Numbered from the stretch's first letter, positions 17,603 through 33,252 are shown. The stretch is 64,000 nucleotides of DNA from Chrysomallon squamiferum (GCA_012295275.1 CM022673.1:16601310-16665309), one strand, 5' to 3'. A program made the numbers and translations. Notes: generated by a model not told the origin, from the letters alone.

Positions 17603-17782
17603 TGACGTCAGAACAGTCTTCTCAACCTTAGTACTGTTATAGTAATGTTGTAACCATGGTAACGAACCTACTGCGTCAAAAACCTTCTCAAAAGCCTATA
17701 TCCAAGAAAATACTTACTTCATAATATAACTACGTCACTGTCTCAAATGCAGTAATGTTGTAACCATGGTAGATAACGTCGT
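17603..17782. promoter_or_regulatory. CRE and X-box-like cluster with 21-bp direct repeat
   Basis: A full palindromic TGACGTCA (CREB/ATF type) lies at 17603-17610, with half sites (CGTCA or TGACG) near 17672, 17732 and 17777. A 21-bp sequence, AGTAATGTTGTAACCATGGTA, occurs at 17641 and again at 17751, 110 bp apart. The first copy continues to GTAACCATGGTAAC at 17650-17663, which fits the RFX X-box consensus at every position; the second copy breaks it. Regulatory role is inferred from motifs only; no adjacent gene start is known. Confidence 0.3.
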
Positions 17783-17904
17783 AATTGACGTAACAGTCAT
17801 ATACGCTGTATTATAGGAATTACAGGTCTGGTTTAGTGTTACAAAGGCCATTTTCGCAGTTCTGTTAAAAACTAGCAATCTGTATCAAAAGTAAAAATAC
17901 CGCT

Positions 17905-17990
17905 TTGTGTGTGTATGTGTGTGTGTGTGTGTGTGTCTGTTTGTGTGTGTTTTTGTGTGTGTGTGTCTGTTTGTGTATGTGTGTTTGTGT
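17905..17990 (+). repeat. (GT)n-rich tract
   Basis: Imperfect GT repeat interrupted by CTGTTT and TTTTT, about 86 bases. Z-DNA-prone. Cys/Val ORFs are artefacts. Confidence 0.88.
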
Positions 17991-18274
17991 GGAGGTTAAA
18001 GAAAACAATCCAACCGAAACTAAGGAAAACAACAAATGTATGATAGCATCTATGAATAATTTTAACATTAAAAATGATTGCCAGACTCAGTGACTGGTTA
18101 CAATGTTGTTATAGATTAGTAGCAGTGATTTTAGTCTGTAACATTAAACATATATATATATATATACTACATACCACTTACATGATACACCAGTAAGTAC
18201 ACAGCCTGGATCGAGAGATGTAAATTAAAAAAACAAAAATATATATTATAAGTCATCTGGAATGTTCAGATGTT

Positions 18275-18420
18275 TATTTGTATGTATTTATGTATATACG
18301 TGTATGAATGTCTGCCTGTCTTCTGTCTGTATGTATGTGTGTATGCACATATGTATGCGTGTATGTATGTATGTATGCACATATGTATGCGTGTATGAAT
18401 GTATGTCTGTGTGCATCTAT
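18275..18420 (+). repeat. (TATG)n-rich degenerate repeat
   Basis: TATG/TGTA words with duplicated GCACATATGTATGCGTGTATG segments at about 18345 and 18378. Confidence 0.75.
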
Positions 18421-18599
18421 TTGCTGATGAATTTGTACGTACGTATGAATTAATGGAATGACAGATAGATGGCTGGATAGATCGGTGGATGGATTGACAG
18501 ATGAATTTGTACGCGTTTGTGCATGTGTGTGCATCTGTGTGCGCGCGTGTATGTGTGGTGTGATTAAGACAAATTTCAATCGAGCATCACATAAAAGAC

Positions 18600-20615
18600 A
18601 ACTTGATAACTTGTTTTCACAGAATATGATGACGTCTACTTTTTTCTTTATTTCATTTCTTTTTTCTTTTTCTGAAAAACATTTATGAAAAAAAGAAAAA
18701 GAAAGAAAGAAAAAGGTTTACGGTAAAATCACACAAAAAAGTTATTTCACATTATTATTAGATAAACACTGAAGTCTGTCACGACACCGGTTTTGGCTAA
18801 GTTTCTTTCCTGTGATCTCACGTATCAGTTTCGTATTAACAGTCTCATGTTGTAACAGTATACAGTCACATGACACTTCAGGCGGACATATTGGATTAAT
18901 ATTTCCCTCCCGTATTACCTGTCAGTATTACAGCGTTCTGCGCAACTGGACAATGATGATAATGGTGTTAACAAGAGCAATGAAAACACGATTACTCAGT
19001 GGTCAGCTACATGTGCCCTGTTCACAGGTGGTCGAATAATTAGCGTCTACACACAAATGAATATAAGCGTGTGGCGCGAGAACTTGGCACGCGCGGCACC
19101 CATATTAGGACATTGGATGCACGAGACAGTTTGTAGCAGGTCTTTCGGGACAGTGCCTAGTGCACCGCGCCAAACGTACTTACCGTAAAGCTTCTGTAAT
19201 ATACCGTACTCGCAGCGTCTGAACAACGCCATGCATCGACATACACTCATACAGAGAAATGCAATAATTCACAGTACAAACAATACAGGAATGTACCGGC
19301 AGGGGTTTTGGAACATAATTACTTACACTGATAAAGGAATGCGCAGGCTATGTATGTTGTCTGGTGTATTTGCATACCTGGATGCTGTTGATGACCGCTA
19401 TTGGTCAATAGAGATGTCATTTTTCTAATATTTTATTGTAATTTCTGAAGCAGAATTTCCTGGTATCTTTATCTTGGTTGGCTAAGAACATTAATTCTTT
19501 GTTTACTTCTTTCTTTCATTATTCAGTATTTTCTTTTTTGTAAAGTTTTTTGTCGAAAACCCGATATTACGTATATCGTCTTTCGAAAATGTATTAATTA
19601 AAACGCCATTATTTACATGAAAATTAAATAATCTGATTTGGCATTTTGAGTAAACATTACTGTTAGACTATTGTTCTACGTTTTAGTGAAAACATTCAAG
19701 CAATTATATTATATTTCCTGTGGCTTTGCGGTAACAGACTGTCTGTTGATTTCAGAAAAAAAAAGTTGACGTTATTTCCTCCATAATTAAAAGCGATTCG
19801 CTGCTGATGGAATGATACTTGTTAGAAGATTTTGTACTTGATTATCTTTGTGACCAAGTGAAAACAGTTTCGTGGTTTGTTTCACCGGCAATCTTTTCCG
19901 ATCATCTGGACATATGTTCGGGCCTTATCGCTACTGCTTGTTCCGTGAAACTGTGCCTTCCTTGTTACCGAGAACGAGAAACAAATGATTGACGACCGAA
20001 GATCGGCTTGGTGGTTTTTTTTGTTTTTTTTTTTTGTGGCTTGCGAACTTGCCAAGAATGTGAATACATCTTCCGTGGGCAGGTTCTCTACCTTGATGCT
20101 CTTTTCATCTCGGTGCAGCTACACGTCAAGGAATGTGTTTAAAGTTTGTTGTTTTCGTGACATATTTCCTGCATTCATCATGGCAGTATCGCTCTACAGA
20201 ACTGACCAAATTTAACAACCTTTTTTTTTCTTGAAGACCGTTCTTTTAATTATCGAAATAGTTACTTTTAACAACTTCTGGAACATGATATTTTGGCTGT
20301 TTTATATCATAAAACTTTGTGTAATGAATAGAATTATCTTAAATTGCCTGCAAACGTTATAAATATTGCCTTTGATGTCCCCTAAAAATGGAAGCTTTTA
20401 ACAGTTTCTCTAATTGTTTAATGTTTGAAGAGATTTTATTATTAAATTTTCTTGTCTGTTACAATTCTTTATGATTCAAGTTTTATTGCTTCATTTAATT
20501 TTATTGTTCAAAACCGTTTATTAAAACTACCTTTTAACTCCAGATCCCCCCCCCGTATTCTGTTGTTTAGTTGTTGTTGTTTTTACTAACATCACTTCCG
20601 TGACTTTCTCTGTTT

Positions 20616-20616
<1 letters not shown>
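18600..20616. other. Intergenic, CpG-rich; one speculative minus-strand exon
   Basis: A mostly unique, CpG-rich stretch. A possible minus-strand first exon (ATG at 19232, GT donor after 19184) and an upstream CCAAT box are described as a finding, not as a gene. No longer ORF has coding character. Confidence 0.45.

Positions 20617-20700
<84 letters not shown>
20617..20700 (+). repeat. Compound (CT)n-(AC)n microsatellite
   Basis: About 33 CT units pass into about nine AC units. Confidence 0.94.
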
Positions 20701-23700
20701 TGTACGCAAAAACAAATATATAAAAAGAGAGCACTTTAAAGCTGATGCTAAAAAGACATTTTGACAGTGTAAATAATATTTTATCTGAGTTATCTACAAA
20801 AAGTTTTTTCAAATAGTGATGAAAAAATATATATCTTAATCTGAAATAATTACAAGTGTAAATTATCATACATATAATTATCTTTCATACAAAATTACAC
20901 GATATCTTTAAAATAGGTATCTTTCTTATTTCATCTCTATATAAAAACTTTTACAAAGATGTTTAATGTGACGTCTTCATGCTAGATTTTACGTACTGCA
21001 CAATAATGATTCACAATTGGAGTCAGTTACGGCTGTATTGTGGATCAAGGAGAGCTCTGTGAAAATTCACACAATTAACCATGCATTGTACATGTAGACC
21101 CCACATTCGTCGCTGCTTCGTATATTGTTACATCGCTGAAAAAGGCAGCACAGTTCTCCTGCAGCAACGATGAGTATGCCAAACCGATTACCGTAGTCAT
21201 TCTAATATTAGTCATAGAGCGTTATGGATAAGCACAAAAGGGAAAACAAAAAATAATAATGGTGAGTGTGTGCAGGAGCTGGATTTGAAGATAACAGAAT
21301 ATTGTAATGATTTTTCTGATGATGATTTAAATGAAATCTGAACTATGACATAAACTCTTTTAAGAAAACAATATGAAATTATTATTTGTGCTTTTATTTT
21401 TTTATTTTTTATTTTTTTTGGATAATTACACATATTATTTTTTCCCCTGAAATTAGATCTTACGGAAATTATGCTTGCGATTAATGACGCATCAGTTGAG
21501 GAAACAAAAACATAACAAAATAAAACTAGCACAAAACATAAAGAACGACAAGGAACACAAAAAGCGTAATTACAACCGCCAGCCACCCATGTTACAATGG
21601 TAAGAACAACAGCCATAACAAACACAAGCAAGACAAACAAACAAACAAAAGGAAAATATAGAGAAATATGAAGAAATAACTTGAGGAATCTTTATGTTAT
21701 TTGCTTCGTCTTCATATTTGTTGCTTGGTTCCCGAGCTTTGAGTTAGTGCCAACGAAAAGAACGAAATAAATGAATTAACAGTTACGAGTTGGGAATTCT
21801 AGAATATTCTGTAGCGGTGATTAAAATACTTTTACTTCTGCATTTATTGAAACAGCAATTCATTTCTATGACCTGTTTGCTGTATAAATATAAAAGAAAT
21901 CCAAATAAATGTTTAATATAATTTGTAATCTTGCTAAATAAGGAAAAAACAAAAGACAGAAACGAATTATTGTGCGACTACATATCCTTCTGAACGTAGC
22001 ATAGATCAAATATATTTTAGTTTTTTTTTTTGTTGATTTGCATTCCTGTTCGTATGTTTTTGTGTTTATTTTAATAATTATGTGTGTGAGAGAGAAGTAA
22101 ATAGAAGGGAACAGATGAAAGAAACAGAGATATATATTTTAATAAATGGATAAAAAATAAAAATAATAATAATAAATACAAACAACTGAAAACAGAATTT
22201 TTAAAAAAGACTAAATTAAATATTGTTTGAACAAAGGACTGGAAAGTTTTAGGTTTCTTTTATGCAACAATTCATTTCTTTTGTTCTGCATTTGATTCTG
22301 TTCGATTCAGAATTTAAAACAACAACAACAATAATAATAATAGTATAATGATGATGATGATGATAAAGGTTTGAAGGAAACTTAACTCATAAAGGAAAAA
22401 TGAGTGGGTGTACGCTGGATAGATGAAGTACTTTCAGTTTGCTGTACTTGCTGTGTTTTTGTATAAACTAATTAAAACAGAAAGCTTGTTATATTTAGAC
22501 GGTGATAAAACGTTCTATGTTCTGCGCGCCAGCGAACATCACAGATACGTAGATGTTCTGATATTGGAAATTGATTAACGTAACGCTAAATAGCTCTGTG
22601 AAACACGACGCCAAGCTTTCTCCAACGTTGGCAGCCTGGAAAAGTCCTTCAGTGGAAGCTGGTAGCTAGCAGACGATTGCTGCTGTCGCAAATACCAAGT
22701 CTGTGGCAGTGATGGACCGATGTTGGTAAAGATATTATCACTGTGGGTTAAAAATCACATTAATCATTTTCTCCGTGTCTTCGTTTTACTTGTGACATTT
22801 ACTGTGCTTTTACGTCATCCTTATTAATACGGAATGTACGTGTACAGGAAAATATTGAAATTAATCATCTTCCATTTTTTTTCTTCTTCATTAGAACATA
22901 AGTTTAACTGCAGTGCAACTATCTCTCAAAGCATTTAAGACATACATACATACACACACACACATGAAAACTGCACGTAAAAGATTAAAATCATATAAAT
23001 CATACAACATTTTATTATATTTTGTACAATTTCAAGGCACGGAGGGAGAAAATGATTAAGCACAGTTATCTGTATAAAATGAAAAAAAGAAAAAGAAAAA
23101 AAAAAGAATACAGGTTCCAAACCATTTATCTGACAAGTTGTCCACCGGAAGTGAACCGGATTCTGGAATTCCGGTTTCTTGGACCATGGCTTAATATAAA
23201 TACTTAAAATATAAAATAAAAAGTAAAAAGTAGATAACGAAAATGTAGTTAACAGATGCAAACTAACACACTTCTAACGCCGAATACCTGGAAGCAGGAT
23301 TAATGACACGGTACCTGTATATGCGTAGACAAATATGATAACTGAAATTAGAATTTATATCTTGGATTATTTTATTACTTTTATTTATTCTAATTACACT
23401 AAATAATTAAAAATCATAAAATAATCCAAAACATTTAATCCAATTTTGTAATGGTGGGTCTGAAGAATTGGCAGTTGTCAGTATGTAAGAATACAGAACG
23501 AAGGCCATATTAAATCATTATAAGCTTTGTTCTCAACCAAGAATCTCACTTCTTTCGTCTTTCAGCGCCACTTTAATTAACTAACTCATTCACATTTTTT
23601 ACTGCGAGGTGCTTGCCACAAAATTTAGTGCTTCAGTTCTTATCCGTTTGCAAAGTAGTTTGCTCCCACGTATTTCAATTTTTCTTTAGCTGTATCGTAT

Positions 23701-25061
23701 TTCCTCGCTCTGCAAATAAAACCACTGGGGTTCTACAAAGCAAAAACCTGTAGTTTAAAAAAAAAAAAAAAAAAAAATGAAATTTTAACCCCTGAGCGTC
23801 AATTTAAAAAATAATAATAATAAATAATTTTAATAATAATAATAATAATAATCACAATAACAACAACAAAAAGTACCCTTCTCAAAAGTAGGAAGTAAAA
23901 TGAAAAAAAAGTTAAGAAACTCGCCATAGTGAAGTTACCTTTCTCTGGTCAAGATATAGAGAATATTGGGCTAAAAAGTCTACAAAGAATTTTAGTAATC
24001 ATTTAACATCATATTTTTAGGATGTAATATACTTTATGAAGAGGAAGTTTTTAGATCTGAAAGAACTGTTTACGTTTGTGTATAAGCGTGCGCGTGACAT
24101 TTTAGTAAGCGATATCCTTCCAGAAATCCCAAACAGAAACGTTTTTCTGATCCTAAATGAATATTAGACGCAACAGTTTTGTAATCTACAAGTGTAACAT
24201 GGTTTCTTATTTCTAGGTATCTAAACATCTTCATTAAATATGGAATTATCCGATAAGAACAGTACGATCATTCTTTTTAATCGGTTCCTGTATAATCTGA
24301 CGATGTTAGTTTCCGCTATGTAAAGTCAATGATCTAAAATGAATTTAGGGTGATCTACGGTTAGGTTGACCCATACTGTTCATTTTGAAACCAGAATTAC
24401 CCATTACCTCTTTTCAGCTGATTTACATTATCTAGATTCCATTTATAACAGGTACGTACTACATACCCTCAATTATGATGATTAAAAATTGGCATTTCTA
24501 AGCTGTACTTACTCGTAATCGCTATTATAGGGTTCTTTTGTTGCACAGTTTGTATAATAACACGCTAACAAACATTTTACGATTATTTTCCTTTTACAAG
24601 TTGAAGTCTAAGATAACGTTAGCTAAGAATAAGTATCGTTATTTAGAGGTACACTTAGCATTACATAACGACTGCTTCCTGCATCATATAATAAAAAACA
24701 GATTTTCTCTGCAAGTCATCAGAAATGAGGCTGTTCTGGCATTCGTGGTCGGCTTCCATTTTACTAATGATACGTCAGATAGTAATGGTTAACTTTAGTC
24801 GCCTTTAACATAAACAAAACAGACATTGGAATGAAGGAATGGGGAACCATGTGCCCATCTTTAGCCCAGTTAATATTTCTGTCACAAATACACAAGGGTT
24901 TCTATGGTCAAAGTTGCTATTTGTATTGCTGTCGTTTTGCTCTATCCGCCAAGAACAGTACGATTATTCTTTTTGCGACACGGGATATTTCTTTTTTTGT
25001 TTTTGAATGTTGTTCCTATCGAACAGAGTGATCTCCTCTGGGAATATAAAAATGCTCAGAA

Positions 25062-25062
<1 letters not shown>
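20701..25062. other. Intergenic, no supported gene
   Basis: Unique AT-rich DNA with short A-tracts (about 23755-23777), AAT words (about 23814-23852) and a unique CpG-containing block at 22520-22740. The longest ORF (142 residues, minus, 21212-21640) has a hydrophobic, low-complexity composition and no recognisable domain. ACCGGAAGTGA, an ETS-type motif, recurs near 23146. A 24-bp sequence near 24255 recurs near 24951. Confidence 0.5.
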
Positions 25063-25104
<42 letters not shown>

Positions 25105-25106
25105 TT
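25063..25106 (+). repeat. (ATT)n microsatellite
   Basis: About 14 units. Confidence 0.92.
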
Positions 25107-28100
25107 TACCGTCCATTGTTTTTTAAAGTAAGATATATATTTTTTATTATATGTATTATATCTGCATCTATTCAGACATGCATACTGCACATGCTTACTT
25201 AATTCTTACATATACACACACACGCACACACGCACGCACACAAGCATATATAACCCATAATACATACCCATGTTGAAGAAATGCCTGTTTTATTTTCTGA
25301 CACTGTTTAGAACGTTTCGCTATGGCTCATGAGATTTTCTTTAACTTGCTTGGCACGCAGTCTACTTAGCTTTTATTACCTGAAACTCTATCAGGCACAA
25401 TACAGACAGCAATGTCTGTCAGTGATTGTTCTTAAATGAGAAAAAAAAGAGTAAAAAAAGAGAGAATAGAATAAAGAGTAAAAGAAGAAAAAAACAAAAA
25501 GTTGAGAAGGTCTTTATGTTTCAAAGAAAAAGTGACAGAAAAAAGAAATCACCTGTATACATATTTTTTCAACTTGACAACAGTCATTATTTTACATGAT
25601 GTTTACATGTCAATTGGTATTCTAAGAAGGAACGTTTCTTTATATTTCCTTTTCCTTTTTTCGCCATTTTTTTCCTGTAATGCTTATTTATTTATGTTAT
25701 TACATGCACTGACGCTTATTCCTTAAAAAGAAAAAAAGGAAAAAAAGAAAAATAATAATAATAAAAGAAAAGCAATAAAAAACAACAACATTTTTATCAT
25801 AATTAGTGTAAAATTATAAAACAGTTAATATATTTTGAGTCTCTATTTTTTTTTTTTACTTTTAACTGGATGTCTTCGGATAAAACCGGAAGTTTTATTG
25901 AAGCATGGGTTCTAGTTTGGAATTCTTTACCCATCCTTTTGAGTAATTACTTTCTATTACATTAAAAAAAAAAAAAAAAAAAAAAACTAAAAAAACAACA
26001 ACAACAACCTGGTATGAGGTTCCAGTGCCTTCTACACACCATAAAGCAAATTATATAATCACTTATGGAAATGGACTTTTGGAGATAGAGAACAAGATCC
26101 GTGAGGCTGAAGGTAGAAAGGAGTGGTACTATTAGCAGATTGTTCCACCTCCTTAAACCCCCATTTCCATCACTGCCTGTAATTATATTCAGCAAAACAG
26201 TCTATAGCATCAGCTTGTTCATAACCGCATTGGCAAATACCATGAGGCACGAAAGGCTTAGATTCGCCCCTGGAAACTAGTTGTTTCTTTCATATTTCAG
26301 TTCGGTACATTTGGTTACACGACTTTATGTTAAAACATGGATACAAGGTTATTAATATACCACTTACGAACGTGAAACGGATATGGACGATTGCTGCTGA
26401 ACATGTAACATGGTACGACTTCATCACGATGTTGTACATTTGGTTACGTCTTTACCGATCCATTTTTACCGATGCTTTATTTTAATCTTAGATTCTTTCC
26501 TTTATTCTAAGGTCAGCAGAAAGTAAAAATACTACTGAACATATGCTTTCGATCGGACCAAAAATAAACCCCACAGACAGCGATGTTCTATCGTTAAGGT
26601 TGTTGAAATGTCATGGCATGCCTATAATTCATTGCCACGACATGGTTACTTTTCTTCTTCTTCTTTTTTTGTTTTACGCTGACATTCGGCGAATATTCTC
26701 TCTTCTTATAAATTGGATATTTCTATAAATTCTCAAACCGACTTTATATAATTAATATTTATAAAATCTTAAATTAAGAAAAAAGAAAGAAAGAAAGATG
26801 AAAGAGAGAGAGACAGAAAAAAGATAATAAATTAAAGATCTAAGCAAATTAATTTCAAATACAAATGTGCAGCATGGTTCACTTTTTCTTTTTTATTAAT
26901 CGTAAATGGCGAAGTAATTACGTCACAGGTGATAAAAACGCTAAAGAGCTAAGACGGGGTCTTTTTAAAATGTCATTATATACGATATTCTGGTATCCTT
27001 CACTTTATAGCCAATCTTATCACCGACTTGCGTTCATTTAAACTGTTTTATAAATAAAAACACTTTTTTTTCCACCAAGGTGCAAAATTTAAATATTTTC
27101 TCTTACGCATTACTGAACATCCTGTAATAAACAGGCAATACTGAAAACGTATTTTGGCAAAAGCCATAGAAACGTCTTACGACTGTCAACAATAGATAAC
27201 CTATTTAAAACAATCCACTGAAAATAGATTCTGAAAGTCTATTTTCAGAAATTTAAAACAAGTATATAATTAAACATGTCTGTGTTGTCTTTCTTTGTAT
27301 TTTTCTCGGATGATAAAATTAAAATACAACATCAAAAATAAATTTCAAGTCGTATGGCGACGAGTGAAGCATTGCTGCTGTTCTGTGTGTTTATCATCAG
27401 TGAAGGTTAGCTTATAAAAGTCTACATCAGTTTTTTCTCTCAAACTCTGCTCTGACAGAATAAAATAAAATAAAATAAAATAAAAAGGAAAAAGGAAAAA
27501 GAAAAAGAAAAATCGAAAAGAAAATGTTGCTAATCTATTAAAATCCATAACAGAACAAATAGAAAAAAATAAAAAAAAAAAAATAAAAATAGAATAGAAT
27601 AAAAAATTATGAAGTTGAGAAAGTAACAAATAAATGATAATCGTAAAATTTGTCCTGGACAGTGTTTGAAAATATATTTCAGAGAAACCAGTTTAGGTTT
27701 CTATCCTGTATTAATTCTGAATCAGTTCTCGGGATACTTTCAGGAACATTTACTCTTTGATGTTTAATGAAGTGGATATAAATAAAGATTGTATAACAGC
27801 ATGAGAAAATAATATGAAGTGTCTAGGGATAATGCTGAACGGATGAAGATATAACTGACCTTTGTATACATAACAAACCAGCTTTTGGACATGCAGTAAA
27901 TGTCATCTGGCACTGAAGCTAAACGTTTTGAGAAGCGATTGCTTCCAGTAACAGAACAATCAAGTAAACTTATCTGAACCAGTCCACTATAGAACTCAGA
28001 TTAACGATTTATTATAATGCTTAATTACAAATGATTGCTCTCACCATATCATTGTCCATAACTTATGTGCGTTACTTGGGCTGAAACGATTACTGTATTA

Positions 28101-28640
28101 CCATCACAGCAAGCTCCGCGATAAACCTGGTATGAAGTGCCATTGTTCAATAAACAAACTTTTTACAAATAGCAACAACGCGACGGGAAACAAGGCCATT
28201 GTAAAATAAACCACAAAGAAAACATGCTCATGTTTAGCTGTGATAGGCCGAGTGGCCACTGTATTCAACATGCAGTCGATTCCAGCAGGTCCGTGCGACA
28301 GTTCATTTACTGAGCCACCCACGATATGTATTTTAACACTCGTGTACCACGTCTCGGCTTACTGCGGAAAGAAACATTTCGGAGATTTTTCGAGATGGCA
28401 CGCCCTTGCGTTACAAGATAAGCAGGATGGCACCAATCAGCGGACGATAAAGCCATGTGGAAAGTCTCCCAGAGTTTTAATCACTTCGATGAAGGAATCT
28501 GTTATGGAATAAAATGAATAGATAAAGTTGTTGTTACTTCTTTAGGACGTAAGACAGAAGCCTTTGTTAATACTCTAACAATGTATACTAAATAATTAAA
28601 TTATTGGATGTAACTTTATTTTTTTCTTTAATGAATTTTT
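25107..28640. other. Intergenic, no supported gene
   Basis: Unique AT-rich DNA with A-tracts (about 25963-25986), AAAAT/AAAAG low complexity (27465-27610) and an 11-bp-stem hairpin at 27218-27248. The 90-residue ORF at 28240-28512 and its minus-strand overlap at 28104-28322 lack recognisable motifs. Confidence 0.5.
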
Positions 28641-28990
28641 TCCCTCTATTTTCTGCCCGTCTGCTCGAAGCAGGTTACGATTAACTACCAGCCATTTTGA
28701 ATTAAAATCAGTACTGATTGATGTCAGAATGAACTGATTGGTTTATTTTCCTAAAGGCGCTGACGCGATTTGTATATTTTGATACGTTCACGATGAACGT
28801 ATCTGCATTAAGCACTTAGAACAGCGAATTACTTCAGCCAGCAGGCCAATTAACAAAGGGTTGGCCGCACACCAGTGGAATTCTTTTGCGCGTAATCTGC
28901 AGGTGGCTGGGAAGTAAATCAAATACCATTGTCTGCCATTAATAATCTGGTGAGGAAGTTAATGCAAGCAAACGAACAAGGGACATAACC
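28640..28990. other. Repeat-free, compositionally complex block (candidate regulatory element)
   Basis: About 350 bases without microsatellite or homopolymer content, flanked by low-complexity DNA. It contains ATTAACAAAGGG (TCF/Sox-like), GCAGGTGG (CAGGTG E-box), several TAAT cores and a TGATACGTTCACGATGAACGTATC partial palindrome near 28779-28802. No ORF explains the complexity. An enhancer or conserved non-coding element is inference. Confidence 0.3.
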
Positions 28991-31680
<2,690 letters not shown>

Positions 31681-31834
31681 GCTATGAGCTAGTATCGGGT
31701 TTGCCTCGTAGTTAATAAGTGTGTCGAGAACCGTATTCTTCCATGCTTTTTGCTAGTGTGAGCCCTCACCAAGGTCGCCAGGTGAACTCGAGTTTCGCCC
31801 TCTCAGTCGAGTGGCGAAATTCAGCAGGATTTCG

Positions 31835-31842
31835 TATAAAAG
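31835..31842 (+). promoter_or_regulatory. Candidate TATA box of twitchin promoter
   Basis: TATAAAAG at 31835-31842 lies in a GC-richer, CpG-containing segment. A TTCAGAG initiator-like sequence with its A at 31867 sits 32 bases downstream of the first T. A CAGGTG E-box at 31779-31784 lies about 85 bases upstream of that A. A consensus donor (CAGAG then GTATGT) follows at 31880, so a short non-coding first exon of about 13 nt (31867-31879) could splice to the acceptor at 33227. No other TATA/initiator/donor combination this complete was seen between 14 kb and the first coding exon. Transcription from here is inferred. Confidence 0.35.
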
Positions 31843-32343
31843 ATAGATTCTGTGGTTTAGCGGTTCAGAGCTGTCAGAGGTATGTTTCCTTTTCTAGTTC
31901 ATTTACGTTATTATTTTTAATTTTTCGGAAATTTATAAATTTTAATTTGTTGTGTTGTTTAACTTTTGCAGTGGTCATGAAACAGTGTTAAATAAATAAC
32001 AAAGGATTCCAGTTGGTTTTTCTTGGTTCTTATAGTCTTGACAATGATTGGAGATAACAACTTTTATCAAATGTAAATGATGTTTGTTACCAATTAGAAA
32101 CAGTTTTCAATAATAAGAAACAGACGACTCTCTAACTGTCCTTGACCTTTATGTGCTGTCTTCGAGTAGGTAGGTGATCTTCTCTGAAAATAATAATGTG
32201 TGTACTTGTGGTGTTGTGTGTGTTTGTCCATGAACTGATATACGTGCTTGTGAGTATGTTAGTGTACGTATGTGCTTGTTGTACATGAGATAGTATGAAT
32301 GTGTTTGTGCCTGTGCATGTGTAAGATAGATAGATAGGTAAAC

Positions 32344-32346
<3 letters not shown>

Positions 32347-32431
<85 letters not shown>
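32347..32431 (+). repeat. (AG)n microsatellite
   Basis: About 42 uninterrupted units; the Arg/Glu ORF is an artefact. Confidence 0.95.
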
Positions 32432-32433
<2 letters not shown>

Positions 32434-32821
32434 AATGTTTTCCAATGAATGCATGGGTGGCTTTGTTTGTTTATTGCAAAAGCAATTTATTAGCACATTC
32501 AATTTTGATTTGCCTCCGTTCTGAAATAGCGTTTAATCTGATGCCGATGACAAACAATAAACAAACTATTTACTTGTTGCATGCAATCAAACAATGTCCG
32601 TTACTTTTAAATGTTAGTACACTAATCTGTGGAAAGGTGAAACTCACCATATGCTGCTGTTCAGTGATTATTCACAATCCAAACAGAATCTATAAATATT
32701 CTCCCTAACAGTGAACTATATAAATTACATATTTTTCAATATTAACATTATTTCTTTAATTTTTTTCTTTCATTTATTTTATTATTATTTTGTTTCTGCA
32801 GATGTAAATGAAAACCTAAAT

Positions 32822-32838
32822 TAAAAAAAAAAAAAAAG

Positions 32839-32877
<39 letters not shown>
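32822..32877 (+). repeat. Long A-tract
   Basis: About 55 bases, nearly all A with two G interruptions, followed by AAAAG words. It could be the decayed tail of a retroposed element, but no recognisable body precedes it. Confidence 0.85.
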
Positions 32878-32879
<2 letters not shown>

Positions 32880-33252
32880 AACAAAAAGAAAAAGAAAAAA
32901 GAAAAGGAAAACAATTATAAATGTACCATTTCAAAGTCTCGCTCTTTCATTTTCTGTAAGACTATCTGCCTGTCTAACGTTTTCCACACATTCATACATA
33001 CATACAAACATACATGGACACACCCACACCCACACCATACACATATATTTTATAATTATACATACACAGATACATACATACATACATTCACACACACACA
33101 CATATATACATACATACACACATATTCAGACATATACATACATACATACATACAAACATGAATATCACCCAAACACACGTATGCATTTGCCATCTAATAT
33201 GCTAATACGTTTTGTTATGTATTGCAGGTCTTAGAGGGTCAAGATCAGCGAC

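Larger units (their letters stand above)
31880..33227 (+). other. Putative first (5' UTR) intron of twitchin
   Basis: It runs from the candidate donor GTATGT to the ATTGCAG acceptor before exon 1. It contains (AG)n at 32347-32431, a long A-tract at 32822-32877 and ATAC/CACA repeats at 32995-33160. No coding sequence. The acceptor is well supported; the donor is not. Confidence 0.4.

Noticed and set aside
21212-21640. 142-residue minus-strand ORF starting with a signal-peptide-like segment
   Set aside because: The hydrophobic composition comes from AAC/AAA-rich plus-strand DNA. No domain, no splice context, low complexity.
28104-28512. Overlapping ORFs on both strands (72 and 90 residues)
   Set aside because: Mutually antisense, no motif, no flanking splice signals that extend the frame.
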